A stretch of DNA of 64,000 nucleotides from the NCBI RefSeq assembly GCF_007970665.1, contig NZ_CP042430.1, positions 4,340,001 through 4,404,000 of the forward strand, read 5' to 3'. The notes under the pieces are model-generated. The model worked only from the letters and a program-made list of their open reading frames with translations. It searched no databases and was not told where the DNA came from. Of the stretch, positions 27,730 through 36,641 are shown in pieces. The DNA comes from Baekduia soli. Its GTDB lineage: Bacteria > Actinomycetota > Thermoleophilia > Solirubrobacterales > Solirubrobacteraceae. Every line of letters begins with the position of its first letter. Within the stretch, counting starts at the first letter, position 1. Position numbers and translations under genes: made by a program.

Positions 27730-29420
27730 GCCTCGCGGACGGAGACCCCGCCCGCCTCGCGGCGCCGCACGGGCAGGCGCGCCTCGAGGACCGCGCCGGC
27801 CCCCGGGGCCGAGCGCAGGTCGAGGGACCCGTGGGCCAGCGCGATGCGCTCGCGCATGCCGACGAGCCCGAACCCGTCGGCGCTCTCGCCGGGGTCGAAG
27901 CCCCGGCCGTCATCGGTCACCGCGATCGTCAGCGTGCCGTCGGTCTCGGTCACCGTGACCGCGACCCGCGTGGCCTGGGCGTGCTTGACCGCGTTGGTCA
28001 GCGCCTCCTGCACGGTCCGGTAGACGGTCTCCTCCAGGTCGGGATCGTGGCGCGTCGCGGCGCGGCCCTCCTCGAAGTCCAGGTCGACGACGAGGTCGAT
28101 GGCCAGCCCGCTGATGGCCCGGACCCGCTCGGCCAGGCCGGCGAGCGCAGCGCCCGTGCCGATCTCGTCCAGGGCGGCGGGACGCAGGTCGGCGATCAGC
28201 GCGCGCAGGTTGGCGATGCCGCCCGTGACCAGCTCGATGGCCTGACCCAGCGCCTCGTCCACGCGCACCGGGTCGGCGCTGCGGCGGGCGGCCGAAAGCA
28301 GGACCCGCAGGCCGCCGAGCTCCTGCAGCGTCTCGTCGTGCAGCTCGCGCGCCCAGCGCGTGCGCTCGGCCTCCGAGGCGCGGATGCTGCGCTCCAGCGA
28401 GAGCGAGGCGACGCTCTGGGCGGTGGCCACGGCGGTCGCCGCGGAGGCCGCGAAGGCCTGGAGCAGGCGCTCGTCGTCGGTGCTGAACTCCGGGCCGTCG
28501 TCGAGGCGGTCGAACGCGGCGAGCACGCCGAGCGGCTGCCCGCGGTGCAGCATCGGCACCATGAGCCCCGCCTTGGCCTGCAGGTCGGCCGAGAACAGCT
28601 TGCCGGCCTGGCGGTGCAGGTCGGTCAGGCGGCCGGGGCGGCGCGAGCGCATGATGCCCTCCAGCACGGAGCGGCCGTGGTCCGACGTGGGCGCGAGCAG
28701 GCCGTCGGGCACCTCGCCGGCGGCGGCGGCGACCTCCAGCGCGTCGGCCGCGGGCAGCACGACGACGATCGTCCGGGCGTCGACGAGCGCGCGGCCGCGC
28801 TTGGTCAGCAGCTCCAGGATGCGGTCGAGCTCGACCTCGCCGGCGATCGCGCTCGCGATCTCGGTCGTGGTCTCCAGCGCCCGGACGGTGCGCTCGAGCC
28901 CGTCGCGGCGCGAGGCGACGTCCTGGTACAGGCGGGCGTTGTCGACGGCGATGGCCGCCCAGTCGGCGAGGACGACCATGGCCTGCTCGTCGTCGGCCGT
29001 GAACCCGCCGCCGCCCTGCTTGTCGGTCAGGTACAGGTTGCCCCACGCCTCGCCGCGGATGATGATCGGCACGCCCAGGAAGCTGCCCATGGGCGGGTGG
29101 TTGAGCGGGAAGCCGTAGGACTGGGCGTGTGCGCCGACGTCGTCCATGCGCAGCGGCCGGGGGTCCTTGATCAGCAGGCCGAGGACGCCGCGGCCGCTGG
29201 GCAGCTCGCCGATCGCGGCCCGATGCCCGGCGGGGATGCCGCGCGTGAGGAAGCGCGCGAGCCGCTCGCGGCGGGAGTCGAGCACGCCGACGGCGGCGAA
29301 CTGCGCGCCGGTGACCTCGCAGGCGACGTCGAGCATGCGCTCGAGCACGGTGTCGAGCTCGAGCTCGGAGAGCAGGCCGCGGCCCACGTCGATGAGGCGG
29401 GTGAGGGTGGGGACGTCCAT
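27702..29420 (-). CDS. devS: DevS/DosS-like heme-GAF histidine kinase
   Basis: The product has 572 residues (M. tuberculosis DevS, 578). GAF-A (about 5-165) carries DPRPLRMDDVGAH, SYGFPLNHPPMGSFLGVPII and WGNLYLTDK. The His of NHPP (108) and the Tyr of NLYL (130) are 22 apart, as are heme-ligand His149 and distal Tyr171 of DevS. GAF-B spans about 185-335. HisKA_3 has the phospho-His in RELHDETLQELGG (about His361). HATPase has EALTNAVKHAQATRVAV and DDGRGFDPGES. It should sense O2, NO or CO through heme and phosphorylate a NarL-type regulator. The ATG at 29420 was preferred over an upstream TTG at 29459. The nearest candidate partner is the regulator at 24632-25288. Confidence 0.88.
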   Translation of the reverse strand: MDVPTLTRLIDVGRGLLSELELDTVLERMLDVACEVTGAQFAAVGVLDSRRERLARFLTRGIPAGHRAAIGELPSGRGVLGLLIKDPRPLRMDDVGAHAQSYGFPLNHPPMGSFLGVPIIIRGEAWGNLYLTDKQGGGGFTADDEQAMVVLADWAAIAVDNARLYQDVASRRDGLERTVRALETTTEIASAIAGEVELDRILELLTKRGRALVDARTIVVVLPAADALEVAAAAGEVPDGLLAPTSDHGRSVLEGIMRSRRPGRLTDLHRQAGKLFSADLQAKAGLMVPMLHRGQPLGVLAAFDRLDDGPEFSTDDERLLQAFAASAATAVATAQSVASLSLERSIRASEAERTRWARELHDETLQELGGLRVLLSAARRSADPVRVDEALGQAIELVTGGIANLRALIADLRPAALDEIGTGAALAGLAERVRAISGLAIDLVVDLDFEEGRAATRHDPDLEETVYRTVQEALTNAVKHAQATRVAVTVTETDGTLTIAVTDDGRGFDPGESADGFGLVGMRERIALAHGSLDLRSAPGAGAVLEARLPVRRREAGGVSVREAQAPVAGAG

Positions 29421-29514
29421 GCGGGGACGGGACCGACGATACCGGGTGCTGTCGCGCAAACGTCCACTGTCCGTCAGCTGACGTCCTTTGTGTCACGGGG
29501 GCGCCGCGCTCACC

Positions 29515-29587
29515 ACCGCACATTCCCGCAGGCGTGTCGCGGCCGCACACGGATGACCCCGGTGAACCTCACTGGCACGGTCCTCCC
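29515..29587 (+). promoter_or_regulatory. Regulon promoter of FAD oxidoreductase 1
   Basis: GCGGGAATGTGCGGTGG (minus strand, about 29515-29531) is a divergent copy of the upstream element. GGATGAC at 29551-29557 is followed 25 nt on by CACGGT at 29576-29581, 6 nt before the ATG at 29588. Confidence 0.6.
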
Positions 29588-30757
29588 ATGACCGACCGCG
29601 TCCATCCGGTGAGCCACCAGCCGCTGAAGGTGGCGGTCGTCGGCGGCGGCGTCGGCGCCCTGGAGACCGTCCTGGCCCTGCAGGACCTCGCTCCCGGACT
29701 CGTCGTGCCCGTGCTCGTCTCGGCCACCGACGAGTTCGTCTACCGCCCGATGCTCGTCGGCGAGCCCTTCGGCCTGGGCCCCGCGCGCCACTACCGCCTC
29801 GCCGAGCTCTGCACCGAGCTCGGCGTCGAGCTCGTCATGGACCGCGTCGTCGAGGTCGACGGCCAGGCCCACCACGTGCGCACGGCCCACGGCACCACGA
29901 TCGGCTACGACGCCCTCGTCCTGGCCGCCGGGGCCAACCCGTACGCGGCCTTCGAGCACGGCGTGACCTTCGAGCGCCAGGTCTCCCCCGAGGACTTCGA
30001 CGAGGTCCTCGCGGACCTCACAGACGGCTTGGCGCCGCACGTGGCGGTCGTCGTGCCCGACGGCGTGACGTGGACGCTGCCGGCCTACGAGCTGGCCATG
30101 CTGACGGCGGCCTGGGGCGAGCGCTGCCATCCCGACGAGGTGACCGTCACGATCTTCACGCCCGAGCCGATGCCGCTGGACGTCTTCGGCGCGACGGTGA
30201 GCGCCGCGGTGACCGACCTCCTGGAGGCCGAGCGCATCGGGGTCCGCTGCGGCGTGCACCCGGACATCGTCACGTCGACCTCGCTGCGCGTCGGCGGCGG
30301 CTGGCGCGCCGCGGACCGCATCGTCAGCCTGCCCCTGCTGACCGGCCCGCGGCTGCCCGGCGTGCCCTCCGACGAGCACGGCTTCGTCCCCGTCGACGGC
30401 TTCGGCGCCGTCCGCGGCCTGCCCGACGTCTACGCCGCGGGCGACAGCACCGACTTCCCGATCAAGCAGGGCGGCCTGGCCGCCCAGCAGGCCGGCGTCG
30501 TGGCGGCCCACATCGCCGCCCGGGCCGGCGCCGACGTCGCTCCTCAGGCCCTCGAGCCCGTGCTGCGAGGCCTGCTCATCACCCGCCAGGGCCCCCGCTT
30601 CCTGCGCGCCGAGCTGCGCGACGTCGACGGCACCTCGGAGCTGTCGGCCGAGCCGCTGTGGTGGCCGCCGAGCAAGATCGCCTCGCGCTGGCTGGGCCCG
30701 CACCTGGCGCGGCTGGACGCCGACGAGGCCGCCGCGCCCACCGCGCCCGCGGGCTGA
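29588..30757 (+). CDS. FAD-dependent NDH-2/SQR-like oxidoreductase 1
   Basis: The product has 389 residues. The FAD-binding loop VVGGGVGALETVLALQDL is at the N-terminus. A second dinucleotide region follows with TWTLPAYELAMLTAAW. The closing FAD motif is VYAAGDSTDFPIKQGGLAAQ. No cysteine pair typical of sulfide:quinone reductases is conserved, so sulfide oxidation is unlikely. An NAD(P)H or other donor feeding quinone is more plausible. The helix-rich C-terminus (WWPPSKIASRWLGPHLARL) may touch the membrane. It is the first of four paralogues in the window. Rv1812c of the DosR regulon is a comparable FAD dehydrogenase. Confidence 0.82.
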   Translation: MTDRVHPVSHQPLKVAVVGGGVGALETVLALQDLAPGLVVPVLVSATDEFVYRPMLVGEPFGLGPARHYRLAELCTELGVELVMDRVVEVDGQAHHVRTAHGTTIGYDALVLAAGANPYAAFEHGVTFERQVSPEDFDEVLADLTDGLAPHVAVVVPDGVTWTLPAYELAMLTAAWGERCHPDEVTVTIFTPEPMPLDVFGATVSAAVTDLLEAERIGVRCGVHPDIVTSTSLRVGGGWRAADRIVSLPLLTGPRLPGVPSDEHGFVPVDGFGAVRGLPDVYAAGDSTDFPIKQGGLAAQQAGVVAAHIAARAGADVAPQALEPVLRGLLITRQGPRFLRAELRDVDGTSELSAEPLWWPPSKIASRWLGPHLARLDADEAAAPTAPAG

Positions 30758-30867
30758 GGCGGCGCCACCGGGGGTCCCCGACCGGGGTCGCCCCACCGGG
30801 GTTTCCCGCAGCGGCCCGCGGCAGCGCCCCGATGCGCGCCGCACCCGCGACCGGCAGGCTGGCACGC
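30758..30867 (+). promoter_or_regulatory. Regulon promoter of FAD oxidoreductases 2 and 3
   Basis: GCGGGAAACCCCGGTGG (minus, about 30795-30811). CGATGCG at 30830-30836, with CAGGCT at 30855-30860 starting 25 nt later and ending 7 nt before ATG 30868. The in-frame ATG at 30832 lies inside the promoter, which supports 30868 as the start. Three further GGGGT/CCGGGG repeats at 30770-30800 are unexplained. Confidence 0.6.
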
Positions 30868-32130
30868 ATGCCCGCACCCCCGTCTGCGCCCGGCCCCGCC
30901 CGGCACGTCCTCGTCCTCGGCGGCGGCGTCGCCGGCATCGAGTGCCTGCTGGGCCTGCGTGACCTGCTGGGGGCCGCGGTCGACCTCGCCCTGCTCACCG
31001 ACGCCGAGGAGTTCTGGTACCGGCCACTGGCCATCGGCGAGCCGTTCGGCGCCGGGGCCGCCACCCACCACCCCATCGCCCGCATCGCCGCCGACTGCGG
31101 CGCGGCCGTGCTGCACGGCGTGGCCGAGGCGGTCGACGTCGGCGCCCACACCGTGCTGACGCGCGACGGCGAGCGCTACGTCTACGACGCGCTCGTGGTC
31201 GCCGTGGGCGCCGTGCCCCACCTGCCGCTGGGCCGCGCGATGATGCTCGACCCGCGGCCCGCGATGCTCGAGGGCCTGCTCGCCGAGGTCGATGCGGGCA
31301 CGACGCGGCGCGTGGCCATCGTCATCTCCGACGGGCCCCACTGGGTCCTGCCGGCCTACGAGCTGGCGCTGCTGCTCGCCGCCCACGGCCGCGACCGCGG
31401 CATGGACGAGCTCGAGATCACCGTGGTCACCGCCGAGGCGGGCCCGCTGGACCTCCTGGGCCCCGAGCCCTCGCAGGCCGTCGCCGACCGCCTGCGCGGC
31501 GCCGGCGTGCGCCTGGTCTGCGGTGCGACCGCCGAGCTGCAGGAGGGCCGGCGCATCCGCGTGGTCTGCGGCGCGGGTCACGAGCCGTTCGACGTCGACC
31601 AGGTCGTCGCGCTGCCCGAGCTGCGCGCCCCGGCGATCGACGGCCTGCCCGCGGGGCCCGGCGGCTTCCTGCCCGTCGACGCCCACGGGCGCGTCGAGGG
31701 GGCGCCGGGCGTCTACGCCGCCGGCGACTGCACGGCGCGCCCCGTCAAGCAGGGTGGCCTGTCGGCCCAGCAGGCCGACGCCGTCGTCGAGCACCTGGCG
31801 TTCCGCGCCGGCGCGCTGGAGGACCCGCAGCCCTACCGCCCCGTCCTGCGCGGCCGGCTGCTGACCGGCGACGCGCCCGTCTACGTCCGCCACGAGCTGC
31901 GCTCGGGCGCCCCGCCGGCCGAGATGGCCGGGCACGCGCTGTGGTGGCCGCCGGCCAAGATCGCGGGGCGCTGGCTGGCCCCCTACCTCCAGGCCCGCGA
32001 CGACGGGGCGGCCGGCCTCGCACACCCGCCCGCCCACGGCCGGCCGATCGAGGTGCCGCTCGACGCGCCGCAGATGCCCGTGCCCCGCCACCTCGAGCTC
32101 CTCGGCACCGAGCCCCCGGTCCGGCCATGA
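30868..32130 (+). CDS. FAD-dependent NDH-2/SQR-like oxidoreductase 2
   Basis: The product has 420 residues. FAD loop VLGGGVAGIECLLGLRDL, middle block HWVLPAYELALLLAAHG, closing motif VYAAGDCTARPVKQGGLSAQ. Block WWPPAKIAGRWLAPYLQARD matches paralogue 1 almost word for word. It adds a 35-residue Pro-rich tail. Cysteines are scattered (residues near 26, 77, 185, 202, 289) and do not form the SQR redox pair. Its TGA overlaps the next paralogue's ATG, so 2 and 3 are co-translated and might act as a heterodimer. Confidence 0.82.
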   Translation: MPAPPSAPGPARHVLVLGGGVAGIECLLGLRDLLGAAVDLALLTDAEEFWYRPLAIGEPFGAGAATHHPIARIAADCGAAVLHGVAEAVDVGAHTVLTRDGERYVYDALVVAVGAVPHLPLGRAMMLDPRPAMLEGLLAEVDAGTTRRVAIVISDGPHWVLPAYELALLLAAHGRDRGMDELEITVVTAEAGPLDLLGPEPSQAVADRLRGAGVRLVCGATAELQEGRRIRVVCGAGHEPFDVDQVVALPELRAPAIDGLPAGPGGFLPVDAHGRVEGAPGVYAAGDCTARPVKQGGLSAQQADAVVEHLAFRAGALEDPQPYRPVLRGRLLTGDAPVYVRHELRSGAPPAEMAGHALWWPPAKIAGRWLAPYLQARDDGAAGLAHPPAHGRPIEVPLDAPQMPVPRHLELLGTEPPVRP

Positions 32131-33236
32131 CGGCTGCTCCGCAGACCATCGTCGTGGCCGGGGGCGGCGTCGCCGGCCTCGAGCTCGTGCTCGCGCTCGA
32201 CGAGCTCGCCGGCCCGGATGTGCGCATCACGCTGCTGGAGCCGGAGGACGTCTACGTCGAGCAGGCGATGACGATCGCCGAGGTCTTCGAGCACGGCGAG
32301 CGCGCCCGCCGGCCGCTGGCCGCGATCCTGCAGGGCACGCGCGTCGCGCTCGTCCACGAGGCGCTGGCGCTCGTCGATCCCTCCCGGCACGTGCTGCGCA
32401 CGGCCTCCGGCGCCATGATCGGCTACGACCGGCTCGTCATCGCGATCGGCGCCGCCGCGGTCGCGTTCGCGCCCGGCGTGCTCAGCGTCGAGCCGCGGTC
32501 CGTCGAAGGCCTGCGCGCCCTGGCCGCCGAGGTCGCCGACGGGACCGCCACCCACGTCGGGATCGTCATCCCGCCGGGGCGGCACTGGTCGCTGCCCGCC
32601 TACGAGCTGGCCCTCAAGCTCGCCGACCACGGCGCGGCCGTGGGCCGCCGTCCCGAGATCACCGTCGTGGCCCCCGAGCCGCGGCCGCTGTCGATCTTCG
32701 GCGAGGACGCCGCGCGCACCCTGGCGCAGCGCCTGGAGGCCGACGGCATCGCGGTCCTGCCGCGCGCGTCGGCCGAGGTGCTCCCCGGGCCGCCGCCGGT
32801 GGTCATCGTCCACCCGGGCCGGCGCACGCTGACCGTCGACCGCGTCGCCGCGCTGCCGCGGCTGCGCCCGCGGCGCATCGCCGGCGTCGGCTTCCCGGCC
32901 GACGGCTTCCTGCGCGTCGACGCCGTCGGGCGCGTGAACGGCACGCCCGACGTCTACGCCGTCGGCGACGCCACCGACGGCCCGGTCAAGCTCGGCAGCC
33001 TCGCGGCCCAGCAGGCCGAGGCCACCGCCCGCCACCTCGCCGCGCCCCCGGAGCCGGGCGCCGGGGCGGCCGCGCCGACGCGCGCCGTGCCGCGGGCCAC
33101 GCTGCACGGCGCGCCGCACGTCGTGCCGCTGCCGCTGCCGCTCGGGCGCGAGCCCGACCCCGACGCCGCGCTGAAGGTCGCCGCGCCGCGGCTCGCGGCG
33201 CGGCTCTCGGCGCTCAGTGCGCCGCCGCCGTCGTGA
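32127..33236 (+). CDS. FAD-dependent NDH-2/SQR-like oxidoreductase 3
   Basis: The product has 369 residues. FAD loop VAGGGVAGLELVLALDEL, middle block HWSLPAYELALKLADHG, closing motif VYAVGDATDGPVKLGSLAAQ. It departs from its paralogues: the acidic loop (PEDVYVEQAMTIAEVFEHGE) replaces the FxYRPLxxGEPFG block, and the C-terminal WWPP block is missing. It may use a different donor or have a partner role for paralogue 2, to which it is translationally coupled. The last 23 nt overlap the converging USP. Confidence 0.78.
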   Translation: MTAAPQTIVVAGGGVAGLELVLALDELAGPDVRITLLEPEDVYVEQAMTIAEVFEHGERARRPLAAILQGTRVALVHEALALVDPSRHVLRTASGAMIGYDRLVIAIGAAAVAFAPGVLSVEPRSVEGLRALAAEVADGTATHVGIVIPPGRHWSLPAYELALKLADHGAAVGRRPEITVVAPEPRPLSIFGEDAARTLAQRLEADGIAVLPRASAEVLPGPPPVVIVHPGRRTLTVDRVAALPRLRPRRIAGVGFPADGFLRVDAVGRVNGTPDVYAVGDATDGPVKLGSLAAQQAEATARHLAAPPEPGAGAAAPTRAVPRATLHGAPHVVPLPLPLGREPDPDAALKVAAPRLAARLSALSAPPPS

Positions 33237-33993
33237 GGCCCAGCGGGGCCTTCGAGCTCCGGCGCACGCCCCGCGGGATGACGATGACCGGGCAGTGCGC
33301 GCCGTGGACGAGCTGGGAGGAGACGCTGCCCAGCACCGTGCTGGCCAGGCGGCCGCGGCCGCGGCTGCCGCAGAGCAGCACGTCGAACTCCTCGCTGGCG
33401 GCGACGAGCGCCGCGCCGGCGTCGCCCGCCAGGCTCTGCTGGTGCACGCTGCCGCCCGTGGCGCGGGCCAGGTGCTCGGCGGCGATGAGCGCGTAGCGCG
33501 CGGGCGGCGAGCCGTCGAACGCGACGGCGATGCGGCGCAGCTCGTCCTCGCCGGGCAGCGGGACGCTGAGCGGCGACACCGCCACGGGGCAGGTCGCGTG
33601 CTGGATGACGTCGCGCGTCACGGTGCCGCTGAGGTCGCGGCCCAGGACGAGCAGGCAGGCGTCGGTCTCGCGCGCCGCGTCGACGACCGCACGCGCGATC
33701 CCCTCCGCGGGCACCACGCGCTCGCGCACGTCGAGGCTCGCGTCGACGAGCCGCCGCGCCCGGGCGACCCCGGCGCGCGCGGCCTCGAAGCGGGCCTCGT
33801 CCTCGGCGGGCAGGGTGACACGGGCGCTCAGCGCCAGCGGCTCGTAGCGGTAGGCGCCCACGAGCTCCAGCGGCTGACCCAGGCGCGACGCCAGCAGCGC
33901 GCCGAGCTGGACGGCGCCGGAGCTGTCGGCGCCGCCCCAGCAGGCGACGACGGGATGCTCGGGCGTGACGGCGGGATGCTCGGCCGGGCTCAT
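33214..33993 (-). CDS. Tandem-domain universal stress protein
   Basis: The product has 259 residues. Domain 1 begins PVVACWGGADSSGAVQLGAL, a weak match with a shortened loop (VLGRDLSGTVTRDVIQ). Domain 2 (RIAVAFDGSPPARYALIAAE) has LCGSRGRGRLASTVLGSVSS then CPVIVIPRG, a full ATP signature. The ATG at 33993 is 7 nt after GACGCT. It is divergent from cydA and shares its regulatory region. Confidence 0.86.
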   Translation of the reverse strand: MSPAEHPAVTPEHPVVACWGGADSSGAVQLGALLASRLGQPLELVGAYRYEPLALSARVTLPAEDEARFEAARAGVARARRLVDASLDVRERVVPAEGIARAVVDAARETDACLLVLGRDLSGTVTRDVIQHATCPVAVSPLSVPLPGEDELRRIAVAFDGSPPARYALIAAEHLARATGGSVHQQSLAGDAGAALVAASEEFDVLLCGSRGRGRLASTVLGSVSSQLVHGAHCPVIVIPRGVRRSSKAPLGLTTAAAH

Positions 33994-34125
33994 GGACGCC
34001 AGCGTCGCAGCCCGGTCGTCGTGCGGCATCCGCCCACAGGACCACGTGCCCTGCGGCGAAGTACGGACCGCCGATCGGGCGGCGGGCGGATGGAGGTCGA
34101 CCGGGGGGTCACCAGGATCCGGCCC
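33994..34125. promoter_or_regulatory. Divergent regulon promoters, USP and cydABDC
   Basis: The element GCGGCGAAGTACGGACCGC lies at about 34053-34071. Towards the USP: GGATGCC at 34025-34031 and GACGCT at 34001-34006, 7 nt before the ATG. Towards cydA: GGATGGA at 34088-34094 and CAGGAT at 34113-34118, 7 nt before ATG 34126. Both spacings are 25 nt. The second placement supports the upstream cydA start. Confidence 0.7.
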
Positions 34126-35519
34126 ATGACCTCGCTGGAGCTCGCGCGCCTGCAGTTCGGCGTGACGACCACTTCCACTTCTTCTTCGTCCCCGTGACCA
34201 TCGGGATGGCCGTCTTCGTGGCCGTCTGCCAGACGCTGCACTACCGCACGGGCCGGGAGGTGTACGCACGCATGACCCAGTTCTGGGGCAAGTTGATGCT
34301 CATCTCCTTCGCCGTGGGCGTGGTGACCGGCATCGTCCAGGAGTTCCAGTTCGGCATGAACTGGTCCAACTACTCGCGCTACGTCGGCGACATCTTCGGC
34401 GCCCCGCTGGCGATGGAGGGGCTCGCCGCCTTCTTCCTGGAGTCCACGTTCATCGGCCTGTGGCTGTTCGGCCGCGGCAAGCTGTCGCCCAGGATCCACC
34501 TCGCGTCGATCTGGGCGTTGGCCGGCGGCACCATGCTGTCGGCCTACTTCATCCTGGCCGCCAACTCCTGGATGCAGCACCCCGTGGGCTACAAGCTCAA
34601 CGCGGGCAGCGGCCGCGCGGAGATGACCTCCATCCTGGACGTGCTCACCAACAGCACCGCGCTCTACGCCTTCGGCCACACGATCCTCGGCGCGCTGGCC
34701 ACCGCGGGCATGCTCATGCTCGCGGTCTGCGCCTGGCACCTGCTGCGCCGCAACGAGATCGACGTGTTCGGGCGCTCGGCCAACATCCTGCTCGGCGGGG
34801 TCACCGTCGCCGCCCTGGGCACGATGGTCATCGGCCACTTCAACGGCCAGCTCATGGAGAGGCAGCAGCCGATGAAGATGGCCGCCGCCGAGGCGCTGTT
34901 CAACACGTCCAAGCCCGCGGCGTTCTCGCTGTTCGCCGTCAGCCACGTCGAGCACAACCCCAAGCACCTCAACGTCAACATCAAGATCCCGCACACGCTG
35001 TCGCTCATGGCCACCAACTCCTTCAACGGCAAGGTCGAGGGCATCAACGACATCAACCGCGAGTACCAGAGGAAGTACGGCCCGGGCGAGTACGCGCCGA
35101 TCGTGGCCGTGACCTACTGGACCTTCCGCTTCATGGTGGGCTCGGGCACGATCATGCTGCTGCTGGCGGCCTTCGGGTTCTGGCGCGCACGCAGCGGCCG
35201 GCTGCTGGACAGCCGCCTGCTGCTCCGGCTGCTCATCCCCGCCGCGGCGCTGCCGTTCATCGCCAACTCGACGGGCTGGCTCTTCACCGAGATGGGCCGC
35301 CAGCCCTGGGCGGTGATGGGGCTGCTGCGCACCGACGACGCCAACTCCCCCATCGTGAGCTCGGCGCAGATCGTGGTGACCCTCGTCGGCTACACGCTGC
35401 TCTACGGCGTGCTCGGCGCGATCGGCGGCCGGCTGTTCGTCCGCGAGGCCAAGCACGGCCCGCGGACCGACGTGCCGCCCGCGGACGCCGAACGTCCCGA
35501 CCTCGTCCTCGCCTACTAG
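34126..35519 (+). CDS. cydA: Cytochrome bd oxidase subunit I (frameshifted near start)
   Basis: Corrected length is about 464 residues. From ATG 34126 the frame reads MTSLELARLQFGVTT and then slips. In the next frame FHFFFVPVTIGMAVFVAVCQ continues the protein, so one base (probably a C of CCAC) is missing at about 34167-34171, just where the N-terminal heme-ligand His lies. Further marks: FFLESTFIGLWLFGRGK, GHFNGQLMERQQPMKMAAAE (heme His and quinol-site start; short Q-loop type) and GWLFTEMGRQPWAVMG. With CydB it reduces O2 to water with quinol at very high affinity, apt for low oxygen. Confidence 0.85.
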
Positions 35520-35534
35520 CCGGAGCCTGACGCC

Positions 35535-36641
35535 ATGAACCCCACCACCCTGCAGGTCATCTGGTTCCTGCTGATCAGCATCCTCTGGCTCGGCTACTTC
35601 GTGCTGGAGGGCTTCGACTTCGGCGTCGGCATGCTGCTGCGCCACGTCGCCCGCACCAACCCCGAGAAGCGCGCGGTCATGCACACCATCGGCCCTGTGT
35701 GGGACGGCAACGAGGTGTGGCTGCTCGTCGCCGGCGGCGCCACGTTCGCGGCGTTCCCGGAGCTGTACGCCACCCTGTTCTCCGGGTTCTACCTCGCGCT
35801 GTTCCTGATCCTCGCGGCGCTCATCGCCCGCGGGGTCGCGTTCGAGTTCTGGGGCAAGGACGACGATCCGCGCTGGCGCGCGACCTGGGAGTGGGCGCTG
35901 ACGATCGGCAGCGCGCTGCCCGCCCTGCTGTGGGGCGTCGCCTGGGCGAACATCATCCGCGGCGTGCCCGTCGACGCCCAGGGCGAGTTCAACGGCACGC
36001 TCCTCTCGCTGCTCAACCCCTACGGGTTGCTCGGCGGCGTCGTGACCCTGAGCCTGTTCGCCGCCCACGGCGCGTCGTTCCTGTCGCTGCGCACCACGGG
36101 CGTCATCGAGGAGCGCTCCCGGGCCGCCGCGCGCGCCCTCGCCCCGATGGCCGCCGCGGCCGTGGTGGCGTTCGCCGCGTGGACCATCGTGCGCCAGGGC
36201 GACCACGGGGGCGTGCAGGCCGTGTCGGCCGTGCTCGTCGTGCTGGCCGCCCTGTGCGGCGCCGGCGCGGCGCTGCGGGCCGGCGTGCGCCCCGGCGTGG
36301 CGTTCGGCCTCAGCGCGCTGACGATCCTGCTCCTGTTCTGCGGGATCTTCGCCGACCTGTACCCCAACGCCCTGGTCTCGACCGGCCCCGGACCGTCGCT
36401 GACGCTGCGCGCGGCGTCCTCCACGAACTACACGCTGACGGTCATGACGGTCGTCGCCGTGGTCTTCGTCCCGATCGTGCTGGCCTACCAGGCCTGGACG
36501 TACTGGGTCTTCCGGGCCCGGCTGGGCGCCGAGGACTTCGGCGAGATCCACTCGCCGATCGACCTGCTGGCCCGGCACACCGGCGGCGGCCGTGAGGCCG
36601 ACGCCGACGAGCCGGCGCCCACGGCACCCGGCGCGTCGTGA
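35535..36641 (+). CDS. cydB: Cytochrome bd oxidase subunit II
   Basis: The product has 368 residues. Opening WFLLISILWLGYFVLEGFDF and the block GPVWDGNEVWLLVAGGATFA are diagnostic for CydB. About eight to nine membrane helices. It pairs with CydA 15 nt upstream. The stop overlaps the start of cydD (36638), so cydABDC is one operon. Confidence 0.92.
   Translation: MNPTTLQVIWFLLISILWLGYFVLEGFDFGVGMLLRHVARTNPEKRAVMHTIGPVWDGNEVWLLVAGGATFAAFPELYATLFSGFYLALFLILAALIARGVAFEFWGKDDDPRWRATWEWALTIGSALPALLWGVAWANIIRGVPVDAQGEFNGTLLSLLNPYGLLGGVVTLSLFAAHGASFLSLRTTGVIEERSRAAARALAPMAAAAVVAFAAWTIVRQGDHGGVQAVSAVLVVLAALCGAGAALRAGVRPGVAFGLSALTILLLFCGIFADLYPNALVSTGPGPSLTLRAASSTNYTLTVMTVVAVVFVPIVLAYQAWTYWVFRARLGAEDFGEIHSPIDLLARHTGGGREADADEPAPTAPGAS

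Noticed and set aside
29421-29459. TTG at 29459 as start of the DevS-like kinase
   Set aside because: The extra 13 residues are Arg-rich and unlike DevS; the ATG at 29420 gives the family length.
33990-36578. 862-codon minus-strand frame over cydA-cydB
   Set aside because: Asp/Gly/Arg/Gln low-complexity shadow of two well-recognised oxidase genes.
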